Part shown: in pieces, positions 20,601 to 27,156 of the stretch
How the letters are laid out: each line of letters opens with the position of its first letter
Position numbering within the stretch: position 1 is the stretch's first letter
Origin: a virus
Direction: 5' to 3' (one strand)
Length of the DNA: 27,156 nucleotides
Virus record (IMG/VR): IMGVR_UViG_3300000116_000169
Coordinates: 1-27,156 of that record
The notes under the pieces: model-generated
Seen by the model: only the letters and a program-made list of their open reading frames with translations
Told to the model about the DNA's origin: nothing
Databases searched by the model: none
Translations under genes and position numbers: made by a program

Positions 20601-23600
20601 TTTTCTGTAGAGAATTATATGCATTGACTTCATCAACATTTCCAGTCAATACCGCAACTGCACCTTCTGAGGCACGGACAAATGTGTGAGTACCACCACT
20701 ACCAATTCCAGCCTGAACTTGAATTGTATTAATGTCTGGTGTTGCAGTAATTGCCAACGGTGTTTTGTATGGCGGATCAGATGGTCTTGGATGTGAAATT
20801 TCTGATACATTACCATCAGAAGCACATGTGAATGTGAACGATCCTGGCATCAGTTCTACACGATCCCCTGCACTCAATCCATGATTTGGAATAGTGATTG
20901 AGAATACACCAGTACCGACATTATAAGATGCACCAGTTGGAGTTTTGAATTCTGCGTAAGATGCTGGATCTGACCAAATAACTACGTCATCACGGATACA
21001 ACCTTCTTGAGCACGTACAAATGTGTGTGCAGTACCACTTGCATACCCACCAACATTAACAGTAAATGTAGTCTCAGTTACAGCTGTGATTTTTACTGGA
21101 GTTTTATTGTATGGATCGTGGTAACGAGGATATGAATGCTCTGTTGCATTTCCATCTTTTGCACACGTAAATGTAATAGACTCTTGATCTATTTCAATAA
21201 ACTGACCAATTTTAAAGTTATGAACACCTACAGTAACTACCATAAGTCCTGTAGCAGGATCATATGTTGCAGTTGTTGGAGTATACGTTGTTTTACGTTC
21301 TGCATTGAATAGAGAAACCGCATTATCGTCTGCACGATAGAATGTATGTGCACCTGTGTATCCACCGGCATCACCAGCATTAACTGTGATTGTAGTGGCA
21401 GTAACTGCAGTAATATCAAGTGGTTTCTTATAGTTGTCTGTATCGCTACGTCTTGGATGCGAGATAACAACATTATTTGCATCACAATAGAAACTAATAG
21501 ACTCAGGCGCAAACATAACTTGATCATCAGTTGTCAAGTTGTGAACACCAATAGTGACTTCCATCACACCTGTCACAGGATTGTATGTAGCATCCGTTGG
21601 AGTATATGCACGACCCGAACCACCCATGATATGAGTTATTTCGTCAAATGCATTAGCTACATTCATCAGCACTGCACTATCGTGAGCTAGATGAAGAACT
21701 GCGTTATCCATTGCACTTACAAATGTATGAACACCAGTATAACCGTTTGCATCACCAGAATTAAATGTGATACTAGTTGCATCTACTGCAGTGATAACAA
21801 AAGGTTTATTGTAGTTTGGATCACTTGTATTTGGATGTGAATCTGTTCCAACAGCACTATTGTAAGTACATTCGTATGTAATAGATTCAGGCAACAACTT
21901 AATAGAGTCGCCTACTTGGATGTTGTGTGTTCCAATAGTTAGATTTGTAATACCAGTAAGTGGATCATATGTTGAATTTGTTGGAGTGTATGTCGCTTGT
22001 GTTTGATCTGAAACCAAAGATTTGAGTTCATTAACTGCACCAACTGTTTCTGGCAATTGATCTCCGACTACTTCACTTGCAGTTGCAGTGTAATATCCAA
22101 CCCCTGTCTGTACAGAACTGAAGTTTGTTCCCAAGACCATGTCTTGTTGAACTGCAGGAAGAATATATTCTTGAACGTCACGTGCACACTTTTCACTATC
22201 ATAGATGAAGAAGTTATTATCAATCCAACCCAACATATAATCTTGGATATATGTTTTGTTAGCCTGAAGTTGTTTACGTGCATTTCTCTTTTCTGCAGAG
22301 ATCGTTATATCATCACTGAAACGAAGTCCTTTTCCAACAATCTGTACTGCATTTTCCAGAGAACGAATATAGGTATGAGCACCTGTATACCCACCAGCAT
22401 CACCAGAGTTAAATTTAATTGTATATGCAGTGACAGCATCTACTTGAAGTGCATTCTTGTACCACTTATCAGATGGTCTTGGATGTGAAATTTCGATTGT
22501 CTGAAGAGTGGCAGTGTTTGCACAACTATATGTAATACCGCCTGGAGATATCTCAATAAGATCTCCCGCTTCAATATTATGTGGTTCGTCGAAGGTTACT
22601 ACAGTAATTCCAGATACTGGATCGTAAGTAGAACCTACTGGTGTATGACAATTTTCTGCAAGTCTAATTGAATCAGAATCTGCAGATTTAAAGTAATGAA
22701 TATTTGTATAACCACCAGCGTTACCAACCTGAACCACAAAGGTAGTATCAGTGACTTCTAAAATTGGAAGTGCTTTCTGGAACGGCCCATCAGTTGTTCT
22801 TGGATGGGTAAGTTCACCATCTTTACCATTAACACCACATTCAAATGTGATACTGTCAGCTTCAAATACAATCTTATCACCTTCTTCAAGTCGGTGTTGA
22901 CCAATTTCAACTTCCATAATACCAGAGATTGGATCATACTCAGCAAATGTTGGAGTATAAGTCTTTTTCTTCTCTTCTAAGAAATCAATTATTGTGTCGA
23001 ATGCATTATCTGCACGTGTTGCGCCAACACTAGAGTTTGCATCAAGAATTTCTGCAGTTTGATCTTTTAGTCTCTTATATGCAGCGATTGTTTCATCACG
23101 TTGGTTATTGATAACCTTTGCAGCTGCATTCATATAGTACGCATTACCTGCAGTAATGGCGTTATAATTTGTGTCTAACAACATGTCATGTGCGACTGCA
23201 GGCAGAATATAGTCCTGCGTATCACGACGACACGAAATAGAATTGTATGCAAAGAACTCGTCGTTGTCTTCAATCCAGTCAATTAATTCGTCTTGAATAA
23301 ATTTACGGTTGTCTTGGAGTAGTTTTCTTGCACTAGTATATGCATCGCTAACATCACTGTTTGCAACTTCTGTGAAAACAATGGGAGATGCATACTCTTC
23401 TCCGTTTTCTAGAATGTTTAGAAGTTCATCGTAAGAAGTATTTGCACGTTCCAAGATCTCTGTGTTTGCATTAGAGAAAAGATCTTCAATACGATCTTGT
23501 AGATAACGGTTTGCACCTAGAGTTTCTGTCAGCTGTTCGCCAGGCACAACATATGATATTGGTGAACGGTAAGTAATACCACTCAAACGACCCCAGTAGT

Positions 23601-26076
23601 TTGAACCAGTCTGAATGTCTTGACCCAACTTATCAATGATAATACCAGAGTCACGATAACACTTTTGTGCATCGTAACCTTGATAACCGAGTCCACCACT
23701 TGACGTATTAGATGTCAAGTAGTCAACCATATCATCGATGATATTATTTGCATTTGAAAGGATCGTATCACCGAAGACTGTGTTACCACCTGCGTTTACA
23801 TCAATCTGTACAGTGGTATCTCTTGGTGCGTAGAAGGTTGTAGTACCTTTCGCCCTCATAGAGATGTCACCGAACTGTGTACCTGAGTTGTTGAGTGTAA
23901 CCTGTCCACCGTTCAATGCATAGAATGCACAACGTGTAAAGATTGACAACGAACCAATACCGTTAACACCTGCACCATCACGTGCAACGTAACCGATACC
24001 GTTCTGTGTACGAGGTGTGAAACCGAATGTTAGGATATATGTGTAAAGTGAATCTGGGTCAAGTACTCTACGATCAACAAGCACACAACCACCACCACGG
24101 CCCACAAGTGGGTTAGGGAAGTCGTCGATACCAATTGTTAAAATGTTACCTGTACCACCTGACTCAGTGATGATTGTATCACCAACGTTGATTTCACCTT
24201 TGAGGTTACGAACATAGATACGATCATCAGATGTAACGTCTTGATCCCAAGAGATGACGCCACGTGCACCAGAACCGAAGTTAACTTCGTCACCTTCGAT
24301 GAAGTCACCTGCATGGCCTGATTCCATAAAGATTTCACGTCCAAGGTCTGCGAGAGTACCTTTAGAGTTAAATGGTTGTAGTGGTGGTTCAACATCTGCA
24401 CGAAGGAAGTTTGACAACTGAGAGGAGTCACGAATGTATGGAGATCTTCTTAGTTTAGCGCCAGGACGATATGCAATCGCAAATCCACCTTCTGGGAAAT
24501 CGAAGTTATCAACTTTCCAGTTTGTGTATGAGAAACCTTGTACATAACAACCAGATCCAACTAGGATTGCGTTGTTGAATTCGTAGCCAGGCAACGCTTC
24601 AATAACTGTCGCATACTGACCAGAAGTAGATGTCAAAGAACAGTCGTCTGGAAGAGCGATACCACCTTTTGTGTAGTATGTGCCAGGCCCACATGAGATG
24701 TGAACTGCATTGTTTACATCGTTACGTGAGTAAACACCACCTGCCTTTTCAAGTGCAAGTTCTGCAGCACGTTCCAGTGTTCTAACAGGTTGAAGAACTG
24801 TGCCTGGGTTTCTGTCATCACCAGAAGATGCCTCAACGTGAACTTTAAGAGCTTTCGAAGTTGATTTAGAAATCTCATCAAAGAATTGACGATATGTAAT
24901 ACGTTCTGTTTCACCAGTTTTAACGTTTTTGAGAGCAAACCAAGAATTTTCATCAATAGAAGGATCAAATTTCTTTTCAAGATCCATATCAAAATCAACA
25001 AGATCTGGACGATTGATAGTTGCATCATTAACTGCAGCCTGTTCAATACGACCACCCATCATTGTAGATTCAGAAATTCCTGTGTTCGACATTGTCGAGG
25101 ATTCAATTACTGCATCTTGCAATGTGATCTCAGACAGGGATCCAGTGAATGTTGAGTTCGCAATTACACCGTCTCTGAAGATACCTTCTTCAATAACAGT
25201 GTTTGAGAATATGTTGTTATTACCTGTGCCTTCACTAAACGAAGAATATTCAATCGTTCCATTTGCGAAGTAAGTATTGTAAATAAATCCTTCATCAAAT
25301 TCAGACGCAGAAATCTCCATGTTATTCGCAGTGGAGTTTGACAATTCACCATTATCGAATGTGGAAGATGTGATGGTAATATTATTTGCAGTGGAATTTT
25401 CGATTTCACCGTTTGCAAAGGTTGAGTCAGTGATAGCCACATTGACTGCAGTGGAATCTTGAATTTCGCCGTCTGTAAAGATTGAGGTGTCTAATTCAAA
25501 GTTTCTACCAAATACATTGTTCGCAGTACCATCATTGAACTCAGAGTTCGACATGATAAGGTTGTTTGCAAAAGAATCAGTAATGGTAATATTATTTGCA
25601 GTGGAATCCTCAATACTACCGTTTGAGAAGTTTGTCTGTGTAATTTCTGATTGGTCAATTGTAGAATTGATCAAGGTAACATTGTTACCAGTGACCGTTT
25701 CCATAGTACCGTCATCAAAACTAGAGAATGTGATTGATAAGTTGTTGGCAGTAGAGTCTTCTATTACACCATCATGGAAAAGAGAGTCATCGATGTCTGC
25801 ACGATTGATATCTGTATCATTGACCGAACCACGATTAAATTCGTTGTCGTTCATCACGTTATCATTGATGGTGTTATTAAATATTGTCGTGCCAGTGATA
25901 GACCCACCAGTGATGGTTATTCTATCAAAGATTTCGTATTGAATCGCCTGGACGAGTTCTTTTCTGGTAATGTTCTTTGTACCGTCATCACCTTGTACTA
26001 GGTTCACGATGACGAAGAGGTCTTCCGTCCTAGTATTGGCGCCGGTAATCGAACCTAATTCAGAAATTTTTGACAT
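14641..26076 (-). CDS. Giant modular virion protein (3811 aa), tailspike- or adhesin-like
   Basis: Residues 1-55 are an N-terminal module (MSKISELGSITGANTRTEDL, then GDDGTKNITRKELVQAI), probably for attachment to the virion. Residues 60-350 are a 20-residue repeat ladder built on D-G-x-I-x-x-S-T-A-N-N-x-x-I-T. Residues about 405-770 look like a right-handed beta-helix: the entry motif GDDRNPGTVLQPVRTLERA (419-437), then HISCGPGTYY and RRSPYIRDSSQLSNF. Residues 800-3566 mix nine beta modules of about 100 residues (A) with twelve helical modules (B, motif K-C-x-R-D-x-G). Residues 3607-3660 hold a small G-T-V-A-D...W-N-G-V-A-W domain, and the C-terminus is basic (GRTGRIEGRPFTSSVRKLARR). I see no signal peptide or transmembrane segment. 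An AAAGG ribosome site lies 9 bases before the ATG. Virion location is inferred from the N-terminus, the beta-helix and the neighbours. The function of the A/B mosaic is unknown; sugar binding or a long flexible stalk are guesses. Confidence 0.88.
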   Translation of the reverse strand: MSKISELGSITGANTRTEDLFVIVNLVQGDDGTKNITRKELVQAIQYEIFDRITITGGSITGTTIFNNTINDNVMNDNEFNRGSVNDTDINRADIDDSLFHDGVIEDSTANNLSITFSSFDDGTMETVTGNNVTLINSTIDQSEITQTNFSNGSIEDSTANNITITDSFANNLIMSNSEFNDGTANNVFGRNFELDTSIFTDGEIQDSTAVNVAITDSTFANGEIENSTANNITITSSTFDNGELSNSTANNMEISASEFDEGFIYNTYFANGTIEYSSFSEGTGNNNIFSNTVIEEGIFRDGVIANSTFTGSLSEITLQDAVIESSTMSNTGISESTMMGGRIEQAAVNDATINRPDLVDFDMDLEKKFDPSIDENSWFALKNVKTGETERITYRQFFDEISKSTSKALKVHVEASSGDDRNPGTVLQPVRTLERAAELALEKAGGVYSRNDVNNAVHISCGPGTYYTKGGIALPDDCSLTSTSGQYATVIEALPGYEFNNAILVGSGCYVQGFSYTNWKVDNFDFPEGGFAIAYRPGAKLRRSPYIRDSSQLSNFLRADVEPPLQPFNSKGTLADLGREIFMESGHAGDFIEGDEVNFGSGARGVISWDQDVTSDDRIYVRNLKGEINVGDTIITESGGTGNILTIGIDDFPNPLVGRGGGCVLVDRRVLDPDSLYTYILTFGFTPRTQNGIGYVARDGAGVNGIGSLSIFTRCAFYALNGGQVTLNNSGTQFGDISMRAKGTTTFYAPRDTTVQIDVNAGGNTVFGDTILSNANNIIDDMVDYLTSNTSSGGLGYQGYDAQKCYRDSGIIIDKLGQDIQTGSNYWGRLSGITYRSPISYVVPGEQLTETLGANRYLQDRIEDLFSNANTEILERANTSYDELLNILENGEEYASPIVFTEVANSDVSDAYTSARKLLQDNRKFIQDELIDWIEDNDEFFAYNSISCRRDTQDYILPAVAHDMLLDTNYNAITAGNAYYMNAAAKVINNQRDETIAAYKRLKDQTAEILDANSSVGATRADNAFDTIIDFLEEKKKTYTPTFAEYDPISGIMEVEIGQHRLEEGDKIVFEADSITFECGVNGKDGELTHPRTTDGPFQKALPILEVTDTTFVVQVGNAGGYTNIHYFKSADSDSIRLAENCHTPVGSTYDPVSGITVVTFDEPHNIEAGDLIEISPGGITYSCANTATLQTIEISHPRPSDKWYKNALQVDAVTAYTIKFNSGDAGGYTGAHTYIRSLENAVQIVGKGLRFSDDITISAEKRNARKQLQANKTYIQDYMLGWIDNNFFIYDSEKCARDVQEYILPAVQQDMVLGTNFSSVQTGVGYYTATASEVVGDQLPETVGAVNELKSLVSDQTQATYTPTNSTYDPLTGITNLTIGTHNIQVGDSIKLLPESITYECTYNSAVGTDSHPNTSDPNYNKPFVITAVDATSITFNSGDANGYTGVHTFVSAMDNAVLHLAHDSAVLMNVANAFDEITHIMGGSGRAYTPTDATYNPVTGVMEVTIGVHNLTTDDQVMFAPESISFYCDANNVVISHPRRSDTDNYKKPLDITAVTATTITVNAGDAGGYTGAHTFYRADDNAVSLFNAERKTTYTPTTATYDPATGLMVVTVGVHNFKIGQFIEIDQESITFTCAKDGNATEHSYPRYHDPYNKTPVKITAVTETTFTVNVGGYASGTAHTFVRAQEGCIRDDVVIWSDPASYAEFKTPTGASYNVGTGVFSITIPNHGLSAGDRVELMPGSFTFTCASDGNVSEISHPRPSDPPYKTPLAITATPDINTIQVQAGIGSGGTHTFVRASEGAVAVLTGNVDEVNAYNSLQKNRDFLANEVVGYLANTYFIYDSSKCERDSGYVLDAVKRDVLTGSNYNSVYMGKGYLIGTTGADTVINDQLTETVGAFTWLKGQVNTRLSGTAQTRANAAFDEIIDIVSNGSSAIDPINFGDSYVSNDSLNTRGILQSNKAFLQAEITAWLALNYPSFTYDVAKCERDVGVLVDAASYDIQHGSNVSAINVARLYFENAVSVLPVEQRHITAEAFMHIASVAKKLARNETVTPTTGNAVASTAWTNVSYTPTDVEYNPVTGIMMIDLGATHSFSNGDYIIFDPESITLSCGTPVQNIVHPRPTDPVYEKPVRILASTANTITLDVGDAGGYQEPHAFVSASAGAVKKYFSDFMGQRVEDLINIVSDCIEEDTLDRLPAPVEPNDIGTAFYQTAAKGTIVGGGSTAREGVVKGGSGGIDGAQSGLLSYNVGGPEMEYPQDKFSPFEFGPGETGYADEFQAATKLINGLTEKLQTEVTEYINETYNGIGFKQSKCIRDTGYLVDAISEDLLYGGNQATIKAAEAYFINSINLLPDYQYDATRAAFIHLAERAEKVVLETVIEPHFEGAYTPTDVDYDPVEGSMVLTLGSHDILEGDYIWFETEGITFECVNAASLSTVQISHPRAVAGDGYPDPAYLTPWPVKSVDATTVTLTGFNAGGYAGAHTFISATTDAIKHVQFQTVAQDFSGTATSVTTAQRVQDLITVIADIVDDRTNENIPAVTDKPDQLPLRTFARKTLQANRKFLVQEVVSYLNQNYFTFDRDKCQRDAGFFIDAVRRDFATDSVYNVIFNARGYLSGTSGSDRVIDEQLTQTVGGLRNMEKMMIKEIETRIKDRSEDTGEGPSVGDNEQIIKKLFDTLINKLTTRNDTELDGLGSSGARGIFGKSSRYVSNAGDSVGYQNGSSILMANRDFLAAEVVAYVNANTPPSGYDQAKCLRDAGFLVDAATYDYMHGGNTAVRNFAKLYYENGIIVLPANQITATANVYTHIADVMEDVIQNISVTKTSGNAENQSTSAAAAASAAQALELKTLVEIVATVISANDVSVLPTEIEPTVAHQVAIALDPSPYEARGGSTGNSYTWLYNDNPSDLINVDALKFDWYSQFVSEWIDAKRSTLASSFIPYIVENHQGLPYSEAKCRRDTGYIIDGISHDIQYGGNSATHRNAEIYFENAINTLPSSQREPTKKAFMHLGDVMEKLLMRLDVTPTVSSKLGSQFTPTTATYDPFTGIMEATLQYDHGLKVGEAIMFADYGMTFSCDMGSGVQNHTSPAPHHPYWRKPCPIIGVTDTTVILNVGTGGTGLYPHTFVSAVDNAFTKVLGNFIQQDKRYLPAVYPERGDIANVAKNLANFIANVVDDEDPSGIPAYEAPDTSWVPSNYIAAKTLIQRDSVQFAHDVVDYVSREWDGLSFPRGKCRRDIGFLVDAASHDVQYETNYASRIAAQIYFENGISVLPKDTRRQTADVYRTMKLLMSNIVQEIDTANSKITSSVQDISGVPATLAEGNEVISLVGIIEDVIREDSVAAIPPLQEANTAWVSTDLTSAFGLIEDNKVQLADDLIDFINTEFNVLDYNKSKCIRDTGYLIDAFSYDLNYGGNTASRWNADFYFWNTVYRIPEDQRVPTAKSYRQLGKICADIVLGKYEGQVIKTETATEVEAEKVQGLADMFYLTQINKDTKELQKLDEPDYGWVAKPFRDAADILLARRGPLQYDVVRFVNAEYKFVDIRLTRRDAGNLLQTIANDVKFTNPNTGARGSTKATRTFSQSLFDQKGQHVFPVFNPTTPGLIFKGTVADISARNALQSDPNVSLKKNHAYIVSNDANINFYDGTIYYWNGVAWVNDGANNTDLLYAFYKTWDRMRDFIIANYSPDGAHSAFITALFDDCLKDNVLRPDVLTFGSLVESIAHQFNGGAAGVNRTALPLNFRNLGPATSAISSVLSEDGGRVRWSGADELNNQYFARGLRINGRTGRIEGRPFTSSVRKLARRASNSRAVV
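15379..23676 (-). repeat. Twelve-copy B module (KCxRD helical) of the giant protein
   Basis: The core motif K-C-x-R-D-x-G-x-x-x-D-A-x-x-x-D-x-x-x-G-x-N begins near residues 801, 943, 1291, 1843, 1982, 2310, 2580, 2751, 2953, 3228, 3388 and 3541. It is usually preceded by L-x-x-N-R-x-F-L-x-x-E-V-x-x-Y-L. Two subtypes are visible from what follows. One (copies 1-4 and 7) continues with a Q-L-x-E-T-V-G-A block. The other (copies 5, 6, 8-11) continues with Y-F-E-N-A-x-x-x-L-P-x-x-Q-x-x-x-T. Copy 12 (VDIRLTRRDAGNLLQTI) is degenerate and has lost the cysteine. The predicted structure is mainly helical. I do not recognise a named family. Confidence 0.82.
16666..22959 (-). repeat. Nine-copy A module of the giant protein
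   Basis: Nine copies of about 100 residues start at residues 1040, 1143, 1363, 1491, 1598, 1711, 2073, 2391 and 3038 (plus-strand spans 22666-22959, 22339-22650, 21694-21990, 21313-21606, 20995-21285, 20653-20946, 19567-19860, 18586-18906 and 16666-16965). Each begins Y-T-P-T-x-x-x-Y-D-P-x-T-G, continues with V-G-x-H-N-x-x-x-G-D-x-I, then S-I-T-F-x-C, then H-P-R-x-x-D, a P-x-x-I-T-A-V-T-x-T-T block, and ends G-G-Y-T-G-A-H-T-F-V-x-A. They look like beta-sandwich domains. Each copy has one cysteine at the same place. Copies 3 to 6 lie almost back to back; the others are separated by B modules. Confidence 0.85.
23767..24864 (-). other. Probable right-handed beta-helix (tailspike-like) domain
   Basis: This encodes residues about 405-770 of the giant protein. 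The entry motif VEASSGDDRNPGTVLQPVRT followed by a helix rich in A and E (LERAAELALEKA) is the usual start of pectate-lyase-type beta-helices in phage tailspikes, where a G-D-x-x-x-P-G-T...P-x-R-T loop leads into the first coil. Downstream are short beta strands with turns (HISCGPGTYY, CSLTSTSGQYATVIEALPG, CYVQGFSYTNW, CAFYALNGGQVTLNN). I cannot identify catalytic residues, so binding or structure is as likely as enzymatic activity. Confidence 0.6.
25027..25899 (-). repeat. 20-residue repeat ladder, N-terminal part of the giant protein
   Basis: This stretch encodes residues 60-350 of the giant protein. STANN occurs at residues 108, 158, 228 and 248, with the variant STAVN at 208, all in register with a 20-residue period. 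Each turn has a hydrophobic residue, an acidic-Gly pair and a Ser/Thr-Asn-rich edge (for example EIENSTANNITITSSTFDNG). Regular short periods with N ladders and alternating I/V/F suggest a beta-solenoid shaft. The DNA also repeats: variants of ATTATTTGCAGTGGAATC recur on the plus strand at about 25380-25620, so slippage or recombination could change the copy number. Confidence 0.8.
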
Positions 26077-26107
26077 TATAGTCTACCTTTAGAATTTGTT
26101 TTCTTTT

Positions 26108-26115
26108 TATTTATT
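26108..26115 (-). promoter_or_regulatory. Probable T4-type late promoter (AATAAATA)
   Basis: Read on the minus strand the site is AATAAATA. It fits the NATAAATA late consensus described for marine T4-like cyanophages and differs from T4 TATAAATA only at the first base. It lies in the 55-base gap between the S74 fibre and the giant gene, about 31 bases before the giant gene's ATG, leaving room for a short leader and the AAAGG ribosome site at 26086-26090. The site and position are seen; use by a gp55-type sigma factor is inferred. Confidence 0.6.
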
Positions 26116-26131
26116 ACAGACTTTGCATTGT

Positions 26132-27097
26132 TCACACAAGAGTATTGTGTAATTCTCTATCTTTGTCCGCCTCATTTTCTAAAACTGCCACTTTGTCACT
26201 TAATTCTTTTATTGCCTGTATTAAAAGAGGAATGATATTGTCATAACGAACTGCTTTGTGACCTTGTTCGTCAATATCAAATGTAATATTAGGTAGAATT
26301 TCCTCTACCTCTTGGGCTATAACTCCCGATATTCTTTCTTCTGGTTTAGCTATGTAGTTAAAAGTATAACCTGTGATTGAATTTACTTTATCTAACGCAT
26401 TCTCAATTGGTTCAAGATTTTCTTTTAATCTCATATCCGAAACGGTATATGCAGTTATAACGTCTCCAGTAAATCGCCCATCACCCAGAACAGTTAGATT
26501 GCCATCAATTTCTACGTCATCACCGAAGTCAATTCCTGAGAGTCCACCACTAAATGTACCTGTAAAAGTAATATTGTTAGCCGTGAGGTCATCACATGTA
26601 ATATCATTAGTGAAGTAGGCATTGTTACCTGTCGCATCTTCAGTTAATATAAGATTAACAGTTTCTACAGTACCTGACGGAGTTATTGCAAATTTGGGAT
26701 TACCTGTGCCTGTATCAATAATAAATTTGGCATTGGTAGAATCTTGCATACCAATGTCCCAAGAAATATTGGTATCGGTAAATCTGGCACGACCACCACC
26801 ACCTGCAAACTCATGAGTTGCACAAATTGCATCTCCTAAAGCGTTATGAATTGTAGGAGAACCAAACGTTATACTACCACCGTTGGTATCCGCTTCAATG
26901 TTATCAGTCGCAACATTTGCTGTTACTAACGTTGCATTGAAGTTACCTACGAGAGTTGCATTACCAGTTGTGCTGTCACCAAGAGCCGAGGCAGTCATCG
27001 CTTCAGATCGAATAATGCCCGTTAATTCGTTCGTTTTATCAAACCAGTTTTGAAAGGTTTGAGTGACTGTAATGTCGGATATACTTGGTTTTGCCAT
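26132..27097 (-). CDS. Tail fibre protein with C-terminal S74 intramolecular chaperone domain
   Basis: This 321-residue protein is a probable phage fibre. Residues 1-30 (MAKPSISDITVTQTFQNWF...) form a short N-terminal module of a kind I associate with marine phage fibres. Residues about 40-215 are rich in T, N, G and D with short beta repeats (DLTANNITFTG, DVEIDGNLTVLGDG), as in a trimeric beta shaft. Residues about 219-321 match the peptidase S74 / endosialidase-type chaperone: SDMRLKENL at 220-228, GVIAQEVEEILP at 258-269, and a helical end (IQAIKELSDKVAVLENEADK). In this family the domain helps the trimer fold and is then cut off in front of the serine by a Ser-Lys pair. S220 and K225 have the family spacing, so the mature fibre would be about 219 residues. 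Start: the ATG overlaps the upstream stop. End: TGA. A late-promoter match follows before the next gene. Confidence 0.9.
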   Translation of the reverse strand: MAKPSISDITVTQTFQNWFDKTNELTGIIRSEAMTASALGDSTTGNATLVGNFNATLVTANVATDNIEADTNGGSITFGSPTIHNALGDAICATHEFAGGGGRARFTDTNISWDIGMQDSTNAKFIIDTGTGNPKFAITPSGTVETVNLILTEDATGNNAYFTNDITCDDLTANNITFTGTFSGGLSGIDFGDDVEIDGNLTVLGDGRFTGDVITAYTVSDMRLKENLEPIENALDKVNSITGYTFNYIAKPEERISGVIAQEVEEILPNITFDIDEQGHKAVRYDNIIPLLIQAIKELSDKVAVLENEADKDRELHNTLV

Positions 27098-27156
27098 TAC
27101 TTATTTTCCAATTTATTAATTTTTTCACACATATTTCGTAAACAATCTTGAATCTC
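27097..27156 (-). CDS. C-terminal end of an unidentified protein (partial)
   Basis: Only the last 19 codons and the stop are in the window. They read in frame from the right edge and end in NMCEKINKLENK. The end is charged and could be the tail of a helix or coiled coil, but no family can be named from so little. The TAA stop shares its last A with the ATG of the next gene (TAATG), the tight coupling expected inside a phage operon. The reading frame is inferred from this junction and from the lack of internal stops over 60 bases, which is weak evidence on its own. Confidence 0.6.
   Translation of the reverse strand, partial: EIQDCLRNMCEKINKLENK

Noticed and set aside
26134-26150. Six-base inverted repeat (ACACAA / TTGTGT) at the stop of the S74 fibre gene
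   Set aside because: The stem is short and AT-rich and no T run follows on the minus strand, so I do not call a terminator.

Overview
This window looks like part of the late structural region of a marine T4-like myovirus (cyanophage or pelagiphage type). The host cannot be fixed from this sequence. The evidence is: all genes lie on the minus strand and cover nearly the whole window; the products are very large, repeat-built tail-fibre or baseplate-appendage proteins; two intergenic sites match the T4-type late promoter (TATAAATA, and the marine variant NATAAATA); and N-termini such as MANDKKFIVKNGLQ and MSKISELGSITGANTRTEDLF are ones I associate with virion proteins of marine T4-like phages. 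That last point is recall of the families, not a search. The DNA is moderately AT-rich. I see no tRNA, integrase, transposase, CRISPR array or reverse transcriptase.

Layout in transcription order (right to left): (1) the last 19 codons of an unidentified gene at the right edge, whose stop overlaps the next start; (2) a 321-residue fibre protein ending in an S74 intramolecular chaperone domain; (3) a short gap with a late-promoter match; (4) a giant 3811-residue protein with an N-terminal 20-residue repeat ladder, a probable beta-helix tailspike-like domain, and then a long mosaic of two module types (nine copies of A, twelve of B); (5) a 151-residue small virion-type protein; (6) a 1565-residue collagen-like fibre with Gly-X-Gln repeats and interspersed globular domains, one of which is cupredoxin-like with a complete set of copper ligands; (7) a hairpin terminator followed directly by a perfect TATAAATA late promoter; (8) a 111-residue small protein; (9) a 2032-residue tail fibre; (10) the first 977 codons of another fibre that runs off the left edge.

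Together these genes probably encode the host-recognition appendages of the virion: several long fibres, their small partner or attachment proteins, and one fibre with a self-cleaving folding domain. Spacing is tight (overlaps of 1 and 11 bases, gaps of 3, 12, 35 and 55 bases). The exception is the 81-base gap at 9405-9485, where the terminator-promoter pair appears to split the region into two late transcription units. Several modules recur in different proteins (cupredoxin-like domain, small W-containing domain, D-Q-F-G-H-V and Y-D-S-x-x-T-x-Y-Y repeats), which suggests the cluster grew by duplication and shuffling. The least explained part is the A/B mosaic of the giant protein.
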